Shown here: one piece after another, positions 8,065 to 17,149 of the stretch
Position numbering within the stretch: position 1 is the first letter of the stretch
Layout of the letters: each line of letters begins with the position of its first letter
Assembly (NCBI RefSeq): GCF_000971295.1
Contig: NZ_LANJ01000044.1
Location: forward strand, 1-64,000
Direction: 5' to 3'
From: Devosia epidermidihirudinis
GTDB lineage: Bacteria > Pseudomonadota > Alphaproteobacteria > Rhizobiales > Devosiaceae
Length of the DNA: 64,000 nucleotides
The notes under the pieces: model-generated
The model's input: the letters and a program-made list of their open reading frames with translations, nothing else
Databases searched by the model: none
What the model was told of the DNA's origin: nothing
Translations under genes and position numbers: made by a program

Positions 8065-9180
8065 TCAAATGCTGCGCATTGCGTCGAGATAATCCGACAC
8101 GGCCTTGGCGTCGACATTCTTCTCGATGAACGCCTTGCCTATACCATGAGTGAGAATGAAGGTCAGCGCTCCACGGCTCACTTTCTTGTCCTGAGCGATG
8201 GCGGCCATCAAGACCCCGGTGGAGCCAACCGTTCCAGGGATCTCTGCCAAGGTGGTGGGCAGGCCCGATTTCTTCAAGTGCGCCGCAATCCGGCCGGTGT
8301 CCTGGCTCGGGGCCAGACCGAGCCGCGCCGAAAAGCCATGCGCCAGAACCATACCGATGGCGACACCCTCGCCGTGCAGCAGGCGATCCGAATAGCCGGT
8401 GTCTTTCTCCAAGGCATGCCCAAAGGTATGCCCAAGATTGAGCAGCGCCCGCACGCCCAACTCTTTTTCGTCCTCGATGACGACGCGTGCCTTGTGAGCG
8501 CAACAACGGGCAATGGCCTCGCCCCGCGCTGGGCCACCGGCAAAAATCTCGGCCTGGTGCTCTTCGAGCCAGAAGAAAAACTCTTCGTCATCGATCAGGC
8601 CATATTTGACCACCTCGGCGTAACCGGCCGCGAACTGGCGCGGGCTCAGCGTATCGAGTGTCGACAAATCGGCCAGCACCAGACGGGGCTGATGGAACGC
8701 GCCGATCAAATTCTTGCCATGCGGGGAATTGATCCCCGTCTTGCCGCCCACCGAGCTGTCGACCTGCGCCAAAAGCGACGTCGGCATCTGCACGAAATCC
8801 ATCCCGCGTCGCGCGATGGCAGCTGCAAAACCAGCAAGGTCGCCGATCACACCGCCACCCAGCGCGATGATCAGGTCACCGCGCTCCAGCCGCGCCGCCA
8901 GAATGCCCTCGACGGCCTCGCCGAGTAGCGCCCAGGATTTGGTGCTCTCGCCAGCCGGCAACACGATCTCGGTATGCCCGAGCCCTGCCGCGTCCAGCGA
9001 CGCGATCAGTCGAGGCAGCTGAGCTGCCGCAACATTGTCATCGGTAATGATGCCGTAGCGGCGCCCCGGGAAGCGCTCAGCGAGAATCGCCCCCGCATCA
9101 CCGATCAGGCGGTCGCCGATCAAAATGTCATAGGCACGATCGCCAAGGGCGACGTGTACGGTGTGAGCAATGGAGGCCAT
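8065..9180 (-). CDS. aroB: 3-dehydroquinate synthase
   Basis: A 371-residue NAD-dependent enzyme converting DAHP to 3-dehydroquinate, the second step of the shikimate pathway. Clear family segments are the nucleotide-binding GGGVIGDLAGFAA, the substrate loop SSVGGKTGIN, and the zinc-ligand motifs AEVVKYG, NLGHTFGHALE and HGEGVAIGM. Length is normal. The ATG lies 4 nt after the aroK stop, so the two successive shikimate enzymes are co-transcribed on the minus strand. Confidence 0.97.
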   Translation of the reverse strand: MASIAHTVHVALGDRAYDILIGDRLIGDAGAILAERFPGRRYGIITDDNVAAAQLPRLIASLDAAGLGHTEIVLPAGESTKSWALLGEAVEGILAARLERGDLIIALGGGVIGDLAGFAAAIARRGMDFVQMPTSLLAQVDSSVGGKTGINSPHGKNLIGAFHQPRLVLADLSTLDTLSPRQFAAGYAEVVKYGLIDDEEFFFWLEEHQAEIFAGGPARGEAIARCCAHKARVVIEDEKELGVRALLNLGHTFGHALEKDTGYSDRLLHGEGVAIGMVLAHGFSARLGLAPSQDTGRIAAHLKKSGLPTTLAEIPGTVGSTGVLMAAIAQDKKVSRGALTFILTHGIGKAFIEKNVDAKAVSDYLDAMRSI

Positions 9181-9184
9181 CAGG

Positions 9185-9769
9185 TCAGTCCTGGCGCTTG
9201 AGATAGGTGAGAACCGCGTCGATCACATCGCCTGCCACCACGTCCTGCGGCACATCGCGAGAGGCAACGGTAACGTCAGCCTCGGCATAGATGGGGTAGC
9301 GTTCTTCGATCAGCTTTTGCAGCGTGGCGCGCGGATTGGCCGTCTTGAGCAGGGGCCGGTTGGAGCGGCGCGACACGCGCTCGAACAGAATATCGATCTC
9401 GGCCTTAAGCCAGACCGAAATGGCTTCCTCCTTGACCAGCGCCCGCGTCTCGAGATTGACGAATGCCCCGCCGCCGGTGGCCAGAACGATGCCCTCGTCC
9501 TTGAGCACCCGGGCAATGACGCGGGTTTCCCCGGCGCGAAACTCAGGCTCGCCGCGCTGCTCGAAGATTTCGGGGATGGTCATATGGGCCGCCCGCTCGA
9601 TCTCTTCGTCGCTATCGAGAAAATGGCGGTTGAGTCGGGTAGCGATACGCCGACCCACGGTGGTTTTTCCGGCACCCATCATGCCGACCAGCACCAATGG
9701 CCTGCCGGCGAGCCGCTCGGCAAGTTCCTCGGCGCGTGCCTGTCGCGATGCCGCGTCGGGACGGTTCAA
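9185..9769 (-). CDS. aroK: Shikimate kinase
   Basis: A 194-residue P-loop kinase that phosphorylates shikimate at the 3-hydroxyl. It has the Walker A motif GMMGAGKTT, the substrate-binding SDEEIE segment and a Walker B-like ATGGGAF. The best start is TTG at 9769 (LNRPDAAS read as M), because AAGGAG lies 7-8 nt upstream. The frame stays open to 9910, but that extension has no family similarity and lacks a good ribosome-binding site. It is the first gene of the aroK-aroB pair, divergent from the small membrane protein gene at 9925. Confidence 0.95.
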   Translation of the reverse strand: MNRPDAASRQARAEELAERLAGRPLVLVGMMGAGKTTVGRRIATRLNRHFLDSDEEIERAAHMTIPEIFEQRGEPEFRAGETRVIARVLKDEGIVLATGGGAFVNLETRALVKEEAISVWLKAEIDILFERVSRRSNRPLLKTANPRATLQKLIEERYPIYAEADVTVASRDVPQDVVAGDVIDAVLTYLKRQD

Positions 9770-9924
9770 ACAATGGCTCCTTGATCCTGTCGCTATCAAG
9801 CCGTCCTCGCCGCACCTGTCAAGAACTTGCGCGCCAAAGCGGGGGTAAACCGCTATGCCTACGGAAATGAAACCATTTACGATCAAATTGTCAGCAACCT
9901 GAACCGACAAGAGGCCGGAACACC

Positions 9925-10131
9925 ATGCCGACCCTGATCCGACTCATCATCACGCTGCTTTTTCTGGCAGGCTTGGTCTATGCCGGGATGTTCGCGCTGG
10001 TGGTCTATGTCCAGCCCACTCAAAAAGAGCAAACCATCCGCATTCCGGCGCGCGAATTGCTTGGTGGCGGGGCGCCCGCACTGCCCGGACAGGCCCCAAC
10101 CGAACCCGATGCAGAGCCAGCGGCACGATGA
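9925..10131 (+). CDS. Small single-span membrane protein of unknown function
   Basis: A 68-residue protein with one hydrophobic segment (about residues 5-29, LIRLIITLLFLAGLVYAGMF) and a proline/alanine-rich tail that would probably face one aqueous side. I do not recognise a domain. It is likely real because a GAGG ribosome-binding site precedes the ATG, and because its stop overlaps the xerD start as ATGA (10128-10131), suggesting translational coupling to the recombinase. Any functional link to XerD is unproven. Confidence 0.7.
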   Translation: MPTLIRLIITLLFLAGLVYAGMFALVVYVQPTQKEQTIRIPARELLGGGAPALPGQAPTEPDAEPAAR

Positions 10132-11030
10132 GCCATTTGATCGGTGCGTTTTTGGAAATGATGAGCGCCGAGCGCGGCGCCGCCAAAAACACCATCGACG
10201 CCTATCGGCGCGACCTCTCGGATTACGCCGGTTTTGTCGTGGGCAAACACAAGACGCTGCTCGATGTCGAGCGCGATGTCGTCACGTCATACCTCGACCA
10301 GCTTCGCCGCGATGGCCTGTCGGCCGCATCAAGTGCCCGCCGCCTCTCGGCAATCCGCCAGTTTCACCGCTTTTTGTGTGCCGACAATCTGCGCGGTGAC
10401 GACCCGACGCGCATCATAGCCAGCCCCAAAAGCCGCCGCGCCTTGCCCAAGGTTCTGTCCATTGCCGAAGTGGATAAGATGCTGTCACTGGCCGAAAAAG
10501 AGGCCAATGCCGCTGCCGAACCCGAGCAGCAGGCTCTGGCGCTGCGGCTCTATCTGCTGCTGGAACTGCTCTATGCCACCGGCATGCGCGTCAGTGAGCT
10601 GGTAAGCCTGAAGCGGGCTGCGGTGATGCGCGATGCCAGCTTTATCACCGTCACCGGCAAGGGCAACAAGGAGCGCATTGTCCCACTCAACGACCGCGCT
10701 CGCGATGGCATCAAGGTCTATCTCAAAACCCTCGAACCCGGGCCATTTCTGTTTCCCGCTGCGGGGGCCGAGGGCTATCTGGCGCGACAGGTGTTCGCCC
10801 GCGATCTCAAGGGGTTGGCGGCACGCGCCGGGATCAGCGCCTCCCGAGTAACGCCGCACGTGTTGCGCCACGCCTTTGCCAGCCATCTGCTGGCTGGGGG
10901 CGCCGATCTGCGCGTGGTGCAGATGCTGCTCGGGCACGCCGATATTTCGACAACGCAGATTTATACCCATGTGCTCGACGAGAAATTGCGTAGCCTGGTG
11001 GAAGCCCACCACCCCCTTGGGGATGGTTAG
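10128..11030 (+). CDS. xerD: Site-specific tyrosine recombinase XerD
   Basis: A 300-residue recombinase that, with XerC, resolves chromosome dimers at dif. An N-terminal SAM-like core-binding domain (about residues 1-90) precedes the catalytic domain. All catalytic residues are visible: R154 in TGMRVSE, K178 in GKGNKE, H244 and R247 in HVLRHAF, H270 in LGHAD and Y279 in TQIYTH. Its ATG overlaps the stop of the small membrane gene by 4 nt. The placement next to accA and opposite aroK-aroB is one I recall from related genomes and argues for the housekeeping Xer protein rather than an integrase. Confidence 0.95.
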   Translation: MSHLIGAFLEMMSAERGAAKNTIDAYRRDLSDYAGFVVGKHKTLLDVERDVVTSYLDQLRRDGLSAASSARRLSAIRQFHRFLCADNLRGDDPTRIIASPKSRRALPKVLSIAEVDKMLSLAEKEANAAAEPEQQALALRLYLLLELLYATGMRVSELVSLKRAAVMRDASFITVTGKGNKERIVPLNDRARDGIKVYLKTLEPGPFLFPAAGAEGYLARQVFARDLKGLAARAGISASRVTPHVLRHAFASHLLAGGADLRVVQMLLGHADISTTQIYTHVLDEKLRSLVEAHHPLGDG

Positions 11031-11046
11031 CAGACCGACCCAATCG

Positions 11047-11063
11047 GCTAACAGACTGTTAGC
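11047..11063. promoter_or_regulatory. 17-bp perfect palindrome between xerD and accA
   Basis: GCTAACAG-A-CTGTTAGC lies 17 bp after the xerD stop and about 140 bp before accA. It could be an operator for a dimeric regulator or the stem of a weak terminator. No T run follows. Confidence 0.4.
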
Positions 11064-11203
11064 ATCCACACCCGTGTGCTGTTCGATTGTGCCAAAGCCT
11101 TGACTTGGCATTGCGCCGTCGCCACTTTCCGGCCACTTTAGGGCGCAACAGCAGCGACCATAGAAAAGGGTCGTGGCAACATGACCCCTAACGGGCAGGT
11201 GGA

Positions 11204-12157
11204 ATGCAGTCTTATCTCGATTTTGAAAAGCCGGTCGCCGACCTTGAAGGCAAGATTGCCGAGCTCAAGTCGCTGGCAGCTACCGATCAGGCCGTCTCCA
11301 TCGACGAAGAAGTCAATCGACTGTCGAGCCGCGCCGAAGAGGCGCTGGTCGAAGTCTACAAGCGGCTGACGCCCTGGCAAAAGACGCAGGTCGCTCGCCA
11401 TCCGCAGCGCCCGCACTTCTCCGACTACGTCCGCACCCTGATCACCGAGTGGACCCCACTGGCCGGTGACCGCAAATTCTCCGAAGACGCTGCCATCCAG
11501 GCCGGCTTCGGTCGCATCAATGGCCAGCCTGTCGCCATCCTTGGCCAGGAAAAGGGCAATTCCACCGAATCGCGCCTCAAGCACAATTTCGGCATGGCGC
11601 GCCCCGAAGGCTATCGCAAGGCCGTCCGCATCATGGACATGGCCGACCGCTTCAACATTCCGCTGATCTCGTTCGTCGACACCGCTGGCGCCTATCCCGG
11701 CATCGGCGCTGAAGAGCGCGGCCAGGCCGAAGCCATCGCACGCTCGACCGAGAAGTGCCTTGAGCTGGGCGTGCCCAACATTGCCATCGTCATCGGCGAA
11801 GGTGGTTCGGGCGGCGCCATTGCCATTGCCGTCGCCAACCGCGTCCTGATGCTCGAACACGCAATCTATTCGGTCATCTCGCCAGAAGCAGGCGCATCGA
11901 TCCTGTTCCGCGACGCTGCCCGGGCGCAGGACATGGCCACGGCCCAGAAAATCACCGCACAGGACCTCTTCGGCTTCGGCGTCACCGATGGCATCATCCC
12001 AGAGCCAACCGGCGGCGCGCATCGCCATCCCGACGTGGTCATGGCCGCAACCGGCGCCGCAATCACCAGCTTCCTGGCTGATTTCGCCGGCAAGTCTCGC
12101 CTCGAAGTGCGTGAGCACCGCCGGGAGAAGTTCCTGGCGATCGGAACGACGCTCTAA
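11204..12157 (+). CDS. accA: Acetyl-CoA carboxylase carboxyltransferase subunit alpha
   Basis: A 317-residue protein that, with AccD, transfers the carboxyl group from biotin carboxyl carrier protein to acetyl-CoA, giving malonyl-CoA for fatty-acid synthesis. Family segments include the opening YLDFEKPVADLEGKI, PLISFVDTAGAYPGIGAEERGQ, and IGEGGSGGAIAI, the oxyanion and acyl-CoA site. Length matches the usual 315-320. The start has AGGTGGA just before it. The gene is followed by a GC-rich hairpin terminator. Confidence 0.97.
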   Translation: MQSYLDFEKPVADLEGKIAELKSLAATDQAVSIDEEVNRLSSRAEEALVEVYKRLTPWQKTQVARHPQRPHFSDYVRTLITEWTPLAGDRKFSEDAAIQAGFGRINGQPVAILGQEKGNSTESRLKHNFGMARPEGYRKAVRIMDMADRFNIPLISFVDTAGAYPGIGAEERGQAEAIARSTEKCLELGVPNIAIVIGEGGSGGAIAIAVANRVLMLEHAIYSVISPEAGASILFRDAARAQDMATAQKITAQDLFGFGVTDGIIPEPTGGAHRHPDVVMAATGAAITSFLADFAGKSRLEVREHRREKFLAIGTTL

Positions 12158-12191
12158 GCGCCGTCTCGTCAGGCAGATCCAAATCATAGCC

Positions 12192-12220
12192 ATCCCCGCT
12201 TCGGCGGGGATGTTTGTTTG
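12192..12220 (+). terminator. Terminator after accA
   Basis: ATCCCCGC-TTCG-GCGGGGAT (12192-12211), a perfect 8-bp stem with a stable TTCG loop, is followed by GTTTGTTTG, an imperfect T tract. Confidence 0.7.
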
Positions 12221-12249
12221 TGGGCCCCGCCCACTGCCGAAAGCTGTTG

Positions 12250-12349
12250 TTCTGTTCAATTTTACAGAACTTCCGGCACTATTGGGGGCATGGTAAGGGT
12301 TCGTTCACCAGCATTCATAATGCTGCGGTAACCAGACCCTCATAAGGGT
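12250..12349 (+). promoter_or_regulatory. Three small hairpins upstream of the L,D-transpeptidase gene
   Basis: Successive inverted repeats occur at 12250-12269 (TTCTGT/ACAGAA), 12309-12325 (CAGCATT/AATGCTG with a CAT loop) and 12336-12349 (ACCCT/AGGGT). They lie in the 220-bp gap before the gene and could be operators or a structured leader. No known riboswitch is recognised. Confidence 0.3.
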
Positions 12350-12379
12350 GACGCACTTTCTGTTTTTGGGCAGCCGATC

Positions 12380-13402
12380 TTGACCGCCACTCTCCTTCGC
12401 AAATTCTGTTCAGCGCTGATCTTGCTCTGGGTGGCCTTTGGGCTTGCCGCATGCGGGGGCTTCGTCAAAGCCGGCGACAATCGCCACAACCAACCTCTGG
12501 CTAGCGGGACGGTGTCGGCCCTGCGTGCCATGGGATCTTCGCCCGGCGAAGCCATGGTCATCCGCATCTTCAAGGAAGAAAAGACCCTTGAGGTCTGGAA
12601 GCGCACCAGCGCCGGCCAGTACAAGATGTTCAAGACCTACGAGATCTGCGCCTTTTCCGGCAATCTCGGCCCCAAGATCAAGGAAGGCGACCGGCAGAGC
12701 CCCGAGGGTTTCTATACGATCACGCCCGGCCTGATGAACCCGAAGTCCAATTACTACCTGGCCTTCAACACCGGCTTTCCCAACAAGTTCGACCGCTCTT
12801 GGGGGCGCACCGGCTCTGATCTGATGGTGCATGGCGATTGCTCGTCACGCGGATGCTACGCCATGACCGATGAGGGCATTGCCGAGATTTACGCGCTGGC
12901 CCGCGAAACCTTCCAAGGCGGCAACAAGAGCTTCCAGCTGCAGATTTTTCCGTTCCGCATGACCCCCGCCAAGATGGCGAGCAATGCCTCGAGCGAACAC
13001 CTCAATTTCTGGAAGAACATCAAGCAGGGCAATGACCTGTTCGAAGTGACCAAGTCGCCACCCGCCTGGGACGTGTGCGAACGCCGCTATATCTTTAATC
13101 CATCCGGGAGCGGCCCGCTGGATGCCATGGGCGCCTGCCCGGCCGTGGTGCAGAACGCTGCCGTGGTTGCCAAGCAGCAGGCTGACGAAGCCGCCTTCAC
13201 CAAGACGCTGGCAGCCGAAGAGAAAAAAGTCGCCGACGCCGCTGCGGTCAAGGCACGTGGCGAAGCGATCAATGGTGCGGTCAACGGCGCTGTCTCAGGC
13301 CTGTTTGGCGGATTGTTCGGGGGGAACAAAGATGCTGACGTCGTGGCCGTAATGAGCGGCAAAACGGCGCCAATTCCACTGCCACGTTTGGCACGGCCAT
13401 AG
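12380..13402 (+). CDS. L,D-transpeptidase (YkuD domain) lipoprotein
   Basis: A 340-residue protein with a lipoprotein signal: LAAC at residues 22-25, so Cys25 would be lipidated. A YkuD catalytic domain follows (about residues 55-185), with the catalytic histidine at 151 and cysteine at 159 in HGDCSSRGC. Such enzymes cross-link peptidoglycan or attach lipoproteins to it in the periplasm. The C-terminal part is alanine-rich and ends with a glycine-rich stretch of GGLFGG type. The first usable start is TTG at 12380, giving a full signal peptide. It resembles murein L,D-transpeptidase family members of E. coli YafK type (inference). Confidence 0.85.
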   Translation: MTATLLRKFCSALILLWVAFGLAACGGFVKAGDNRHNQPLASGTVSALRAMGSSPGEAMVIRIFKEEKTLEVWKRTSAGQYKMFKTYEICAFSGNLGPKIKEGDRQSPEGFYTITPGLMNPKSNYYLAFNTGFPNKFDRSWGRTGSDLMVHGDCSSRGCYAMTDEGIAEIYALARETFQGGNKSFQLQIFPFRMTPAKMASNASSEHLNFWKNIKQGNDLFEVTKSPPAWDVCERRYIFNPSGSGPLDAMGACPAVVQNAAVVAKQQADEAAFTKTLAAEEKKVADAAAVKARGEAINGAVNGAVSGLFGGLFGGNKDADVVAVMSGKTAPIPLPRLARP

Positions 13403-13415
13403 CGCCGCCCTCATC

Positions 13416-13436
13416 GGGGCCCAGAGCTTGGGCCCC
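13416..13436. terminator. GC-rich hairpin after the L,D-transpeptidase gene
   Basis: GGGGCCCA-GAGCT-TGGGCCCC is a perfect 8-bp stem between two same-strand genes. No T run follows, so it may act as an mRNA stabiliser or attenuator rather than a full terminator. Confidence 0.45.
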
Positions 13437-13455
13437 TGCAACGGAGACGACCACC

Positions 13456-14103
13456 TTGGAAGCTGACCTGGCAGAGCCGGTGGCACCGAAAACCGATATC
13501 GACGCACACAAGCCGGCGCGGCGTGGCCCGCCTTGGGCGCAGATCCTGAGCTTTGTCGTGGGGCTGGTGGGCGTGGCCGCACTGGGCGCAACCGGCTGGG
13601 TCTATGCCGAGACGCAGCGCGAGATCCGGCGCATGTCCACCGACATCGCGCAGATCAGGTTGAGCCTTGAGCTCTATGGCCGCCAGCAATCGCCCGGCGC
13701 GGCCAGCGCCACCGACACCAGCAGCGCGAGCAGCCTGCAGGACCTGTCCAATCGGCTCGGCATTCTCGAAGAAAGCTGGCGCAGCGGCAAGGCATCCTCA
13801 GGAGCGACTAGCCTGCCTGCGGTGCCCACGACCCCAACCGCATCAGCAAATGCCGCTGGCGGGGACTGCCTACCCTCTGGCACGCGCATCCTCGTGTCGG
13901 CGGGCGACAGCTACCCCATTTGCGGCCAGCCCGTCTCGGTTAGCATCGGCGCCGTTGATAATGGCTTCATGAACTTGTCCGACGGCACCACCATCGCAGC
14001 CGGTGGCACCATCGCGCTGGTTGGCAGCTCCTGCATGCTCACCGCCATCTCTGCGGGCGACCAGGGCATGACGGGATATGCCGAAATTCGGGTGAGCTGC
14101 TGA
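13456..14103 (+). CDS. Uncharacterised single-span membrane protein with cysteine-containing C-terminal domain
   Basis: A 215-residue protein of unknown family. It has a short cytoplasmic N-terminus, one membrane helix (about residues 27-50), a coiled-coil-like stretch (about 50-105, with QREIRRMSTDIAQIRLSLELY and LQDLSNRLGILEESW), a low-complexity Ser/Thr/Ala linker, and a small C-terminal domain with four cysteines, the last being the final residue. The C-terminal domain looks beta-rich and would be periplasmic, where the cysteines could form two disulfides. The start is TTG at 13456 with GGAG 11 nt upstream. It may be co-transcribed with the L,D-transpeptidase gene, so an envelope role is plausible but unproven. 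Confidence 0.7.
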   Translation: MEADLAEPVAPKTDIDAHKPARRGPPWAQILSFVVGLVGVAALGATGWVYAETQREIRRMSTDIAQIRLSLELYGRQQSPGAASATDTSSASSLQDLSNRLGILEESWRSGKASSGATSLPAVPTTPTASANAAGGDCLPSGTRILVSAGDSYPICGQPVSVSIGAVDNGFMNLSDGTTIAAGGTIALVGSSCMLTAISAGDQGMTGYAEIRVSC

Positions 14104-14162
14104 TCGGGGCTTGGCTCGGCGTTTAGTCGGTAGGCACGTCGTCAACGCTCGGTCCAAGGGGG

Positions 14163-14182
14163 ATTCCCGCTTTCGCGGGAAT
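14163..14182. repeat. Short palindromic repeat (ATTCCCGC/GCGGGAAT)
   Basis: ATTCCCGC-TTTC-GCGGGAAT, an 8-bp perfect inverted repeat followed by GACG, lies in a noncoding gap. Similar GC-rich hairpins are known as dispersed repeats in Hyphomicrobiales. Confidence 0.6.
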
Positions 14183-14240
14183 GACGCCGTGGGTGCGAAT
14201 GCACTTTGTCCCTCCGACCACAGTTCCCTCTCCCATCGCT

Positions 14241-14348
14241 CGTCACCCTCGGGCTTGAGCCGGGGATGCATCCAGAGATGCTGGGGTGAGCCACCTTGCG
14301 GCCATGGCGGCACCTCGGGATGGACCCCGGCTCAAGGCCGGGGTGACG
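14241..14348. repeat. Long inverted repeat of the GTCACCC family
   Basis: A left arm starting CGTCACCCTCGGGCTTGAGC and a right arm ending CCGGGGTGACG are imperfectly complementary over about 25 bp and enclose about 58 bp. It shares its ends with the elements at 21056-21131 and 49847-49877. Confidence 0.7.
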
Positions 14349-14381
14349 CTGTGGGGAGGCGGCCACCACTCCCCCAAAACG

Positions 14382-14410
14382 AAAAAGGCCCGGACATCTG
14401 TCCGGGCCTT
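14382..14410 (-). terminator. Terminator after secA
   Basis: AAGGCCCGGAC/GTCCGGGCCTT forms an 11-bp stem 25 bp beyond the secA stop. On the minus strand it is followed by a T run (complement of AAAAA at 14382-14386). Confidence 0.88.
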
Positions 14411-14434
14411 CTCAATTTCACACCTTGCTCGGCG

Positions 14435-17149
14435 TTAGAACGCGCCGTGGCAGTGCTTGAATTTCTTGCCGGAGCCGCAAGGGCATGGCGCGTTGCGGGA
14501 GACGCCTTCGAGCAGCTTGGGGTCGATTGGGCGGAGCGATGGATCGCTGCCAACGGCACCCAGCGAGTCAGCGATGGTGTCGTGGCCGTCCGCATCGTTC
14601 TCACCGGTCAGCGGATCGATGTGGGTTTCCTGCAGACGGCTGAAGTCAGGCTCCTGTGGCTCGGGCTGACGGATCGTCAGCTCGATATGGCTCAGCTGAC
14701 GCGTCACCAGTTCGCGCAGGCTCGTTAGCAGGGTCTGGAACAGCTCATAGGCTTCCTGCTTGTATTCGTTCAGCGGGTCGCGCTGGGCGATACCGCGCCA
14801 GCCGACAACCTTGCTGAGGTGATCGAGCGTCACCAGGTGCTCGCGCCACAGGCTATCGATGGACTGCAGCAGGATGGACTTTTCCACCTGACGCATGATC
14901 TGCGGCGAGTACTTCTCGGCCTTGGCATCAGCCTGCTCGTTGGCCGCGGTCAGAAGGCGCTCGGTGACGATCTCGCCATCGATGCCTTCTTCGGCGATCC
15001 AATCGGCAACTGGCGCATCGACATTGAGCATGCTGCGCGCTTCAAGCTGCAGTAGTTCTGCGTCCCACTGTTCTGGATAGGAGCGCGGAGGAATAGCCTT
15101 GGCGACGACGGCGTCGACCACGTCCTGGCGCATGTCTTTGACGGTCTCGCTGACGTCTTCAGCGTCCATCATTTCCAGACGCTGTTCGAAGATCACCTTG
15201 CGCTGATCGTTCATCACGTCGTCGTACTTCAGGATATTCTTGCGGATATCGAAGTTGCGGGCTTCAACCTTGCCCTGCGCACGCTCGATGGCCTTGGTGA
15301 CCCAAGGATGGGTGATGCTCTCGCCCTGCTCGAGACCGAGCTTGCCGAGCATGGAATCCATGCTGTCGACCGGGAAGATCCGCATCAGATCGTCCTGCAG
15401 CGACAGGAAGAAGGCCGAATGGCCCGGATCGCCCTGACGACCGGAACGACCGCGCAGCTGGTTGTCGATACGGCGGGATTCGTGACGCTCGGTGCCGATG
15501 ACCATCAGGCCACCTGCGGCCAGGGCCTGCGCCTTGTGCTCGGCAATGGTCTTTTTGATCTCGGCGATCTTGGCTTCGCGCTCTGCGCCTTCCAGACCAA
15601 CGGTTTCCTTCTCGATGCGCATTTCGAGATTGCCGCCGAGCTGAATGTCGGTACCGCGGCCAGCCATGTTGGTCGCAATGGTGATCGCGCCGGGCAGACC
15701 AGCATCGGCCACGATGAAGGCTTCCTGCTCGTGGTGACGTGCGTTCAGCACGTTCATCTGCCCGACATTCTTGCCACGCAGGATATCAGCCAGCATTTCC
15801 GACTTTTCGATCGAGGTGGTGCCCACCAGCACGGGCTGGCCGCGCTCCTGACACTGCTTGATCATGTCAGCAATGGCGTCGAACTTTTCTGCCGCAGTGC
15901 GGAAGATGGCGTCTTCGTCGTCAATACGCTGCACCGGCACGTTGGTCGGCACGGTGACGACGTCGAGCTTGTAGATGTCGGCAAATTCTTCGGCTTCCGT
16001 CAAAGCCGTACCGGTCATGCCGGCGAGCTTTTCGTAGAGACGGAAATAGTTCTGGAAGGTGATCGAAGCCAGCGTCTGGTTTTCAGGCTGGATCTTGACG
16101 TGTTCCTTGGCTTCGAGGGCCTGGTGCAGGCCTTCCGAATAGCGGCGGCCCGGCATCATGCGGCCGGAGAACTCGTCGATGATGACCACTTCGTCATTGC
16201 GGACGATGTAGTCCTTGTCCTTGCGGAACATCTTGTGGGCGCGCAGGGCCGAATTGGCATGGTGCACCAGCGCGACGTTTTCCACGTCATACATCGAGGC
16301 GGACTTGAGCAGACCATCTTCAGCCAGCTTGGCTTCCAGGCGCTCGATACCGGCATCGGTAAAGGTGGCCGAACGCTGCTTCTCGTCGATCTCGAAGTCA
16401 CCGTCCTCAAGGATATACATCAGCTTGTCGATGGTGGTGTAGAGATCGCTCCGGTCTTCGGACGGGCCCGAAATGATCAGCGGGGTTCGTGCTTCGTCGA
16501 TCAGGATGGAGTCAACTTCGTCGACGATGCCGAAGGCATGGCCGCGCTGCACCATCTGCTCGCGCGTATATTTCATGTTGTCGCGCAGATAATCGAAGCC
16601 GAACTCGTTGTTCGTGCCGTAGGTAATATCGGCAGCGTAGGCGGCCTTGCGCTCCACATCGGTCAGGCCATGGACAATGATGCCATAGCTGAGACCGAGG
16701 AAATTGTAGATCTGACCCATCCAGGCCGCGTCGCGACGCGCCAGGTAGTCGTTGACGGTCACGACGTGAACGCCCTTGCCGGTCAGCGCATTGAGATAGA
16801 CGGCCAGCGTCGCCACCAGCGTCTTGCCTTCACCGGTGCGCATTTCAGCGATGGAGCGATCGTTCAGCACCATACCGCCGATCAGCTGCACATCGAAGTG
16901 GCGCATGCCGAGCACGCGCTTGCTGGCTTCGCGGACCGTGGCGAAAGCCGGCACGATCAAATCATCGAGATCGGCGCCCTTTTCGATCTGCGCCTTGAAT
17001 TCGGCAGTACGGGCGCGCAGCTGCTCGTCGCTGAGCTTTTCCAGCTCTGGCTCGAGCGCATTGATCGCGGCGACCTTGCCGTGGAACCGCTTAACGTGCC
17101 GATCAGACGGAGAACCGAAAATCCGTCGTGCGAGCGCACCAAATGCCAT
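14435..17149 (-). CDS. secA: Preprotein translocase subunit SecA
   Basis: A 904-residue ATPase motor that pushes unfolded preproteins through SecYEG. The Walker A motif RTGEGKT (near residue 105), the helicase-like motif [19 protein letters not shown], and the second nucleotide-binding region with [10 protein letters not shown] and [11 protein letters not shown] are all clear. The C-terminus has the zinc-binding SEC-C tail [13 protein letters not shown] (Cys889, Cys891, Cys900 and His901), which contacts SecB and ribosomes. The ATG at 17149 follows AAAGGA. It has a near-consensus promoter upstream and a terminator downstream, and diverges from the parvulin gene. Confidence 0.98.
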   Translation of the reverse strand: MAFGALARRIFGSPSDRHVKRFHGKVAAINALEPELEKLSDEQLRARTAEFKAQIEKGADLDDLIVPAFATVREASKRVLGMRHFDVQLIGGMVLNDRSIAEMRTGEGKTLVATLAVYLNALTGKGVHVVTVNDYLARRDAAWMGQIYNFLGLSYGIIVHGLTDVERKAAYAADITYGTNNEFGFDYLRDNMKYTREQMVQRGHAFGIVDEVDSILIDEARTPLIISGPSEDRSDLYTTIDKLMYILEDGDFEIDEKQRSATFTDAGIERLEAKLAEDGLLKSASMYDVENVALVHHANSALRAHKMFRKDKDYIVRNDEVVIIDEFSGRMMPGRRYSEGLHQALEAKEHVKIQPENQTLASITFQNYFRLYEKLAGMTGTALTEAEEFADIYKLDVVTVPTNVPVQRIDDEDAIFRTAAEKFDAIADMIKQCQERGQPVLVGTTSIEKSEMLADILRGKNVGQMNVLNARHHEQEAFIVADAGLPGAITIATNMAGRGTDIQLGGNLEMRIEKETVGLEGAEREAKIAEIKKTIAEHKAQALAAGGLMVIGTERHESRRIDNQLRGRSGRQGDPGHSAFFLSLQDDLMRIFPVDSMDSMLGKLGLEQGESITHPWVTKAIERAQGKVEARNFDIRKNILKYDDVMNDQRKVIFEQRLEMMDAEDVSETVKDMRQDVVDAVVAKAIPPRSYPEQWDAELLQLEARSMLNVDAPVADWIAEEGIDGEIVTERLLTAANEQADAKAEKYSPQIMRQVEKSILLQSIDSLWREHLVTLDHLSKVVGWRGIAQRDPLNEYKQEAYELFQTLLTSLRELVTRQLSHIELTIRQPEPQEPDFSRLQETHIDPLTGENDADGHDTIADSLGAVGSDPSLRPIDPKLLEGVSRNAPCPCGSGKKFKHCHGAF

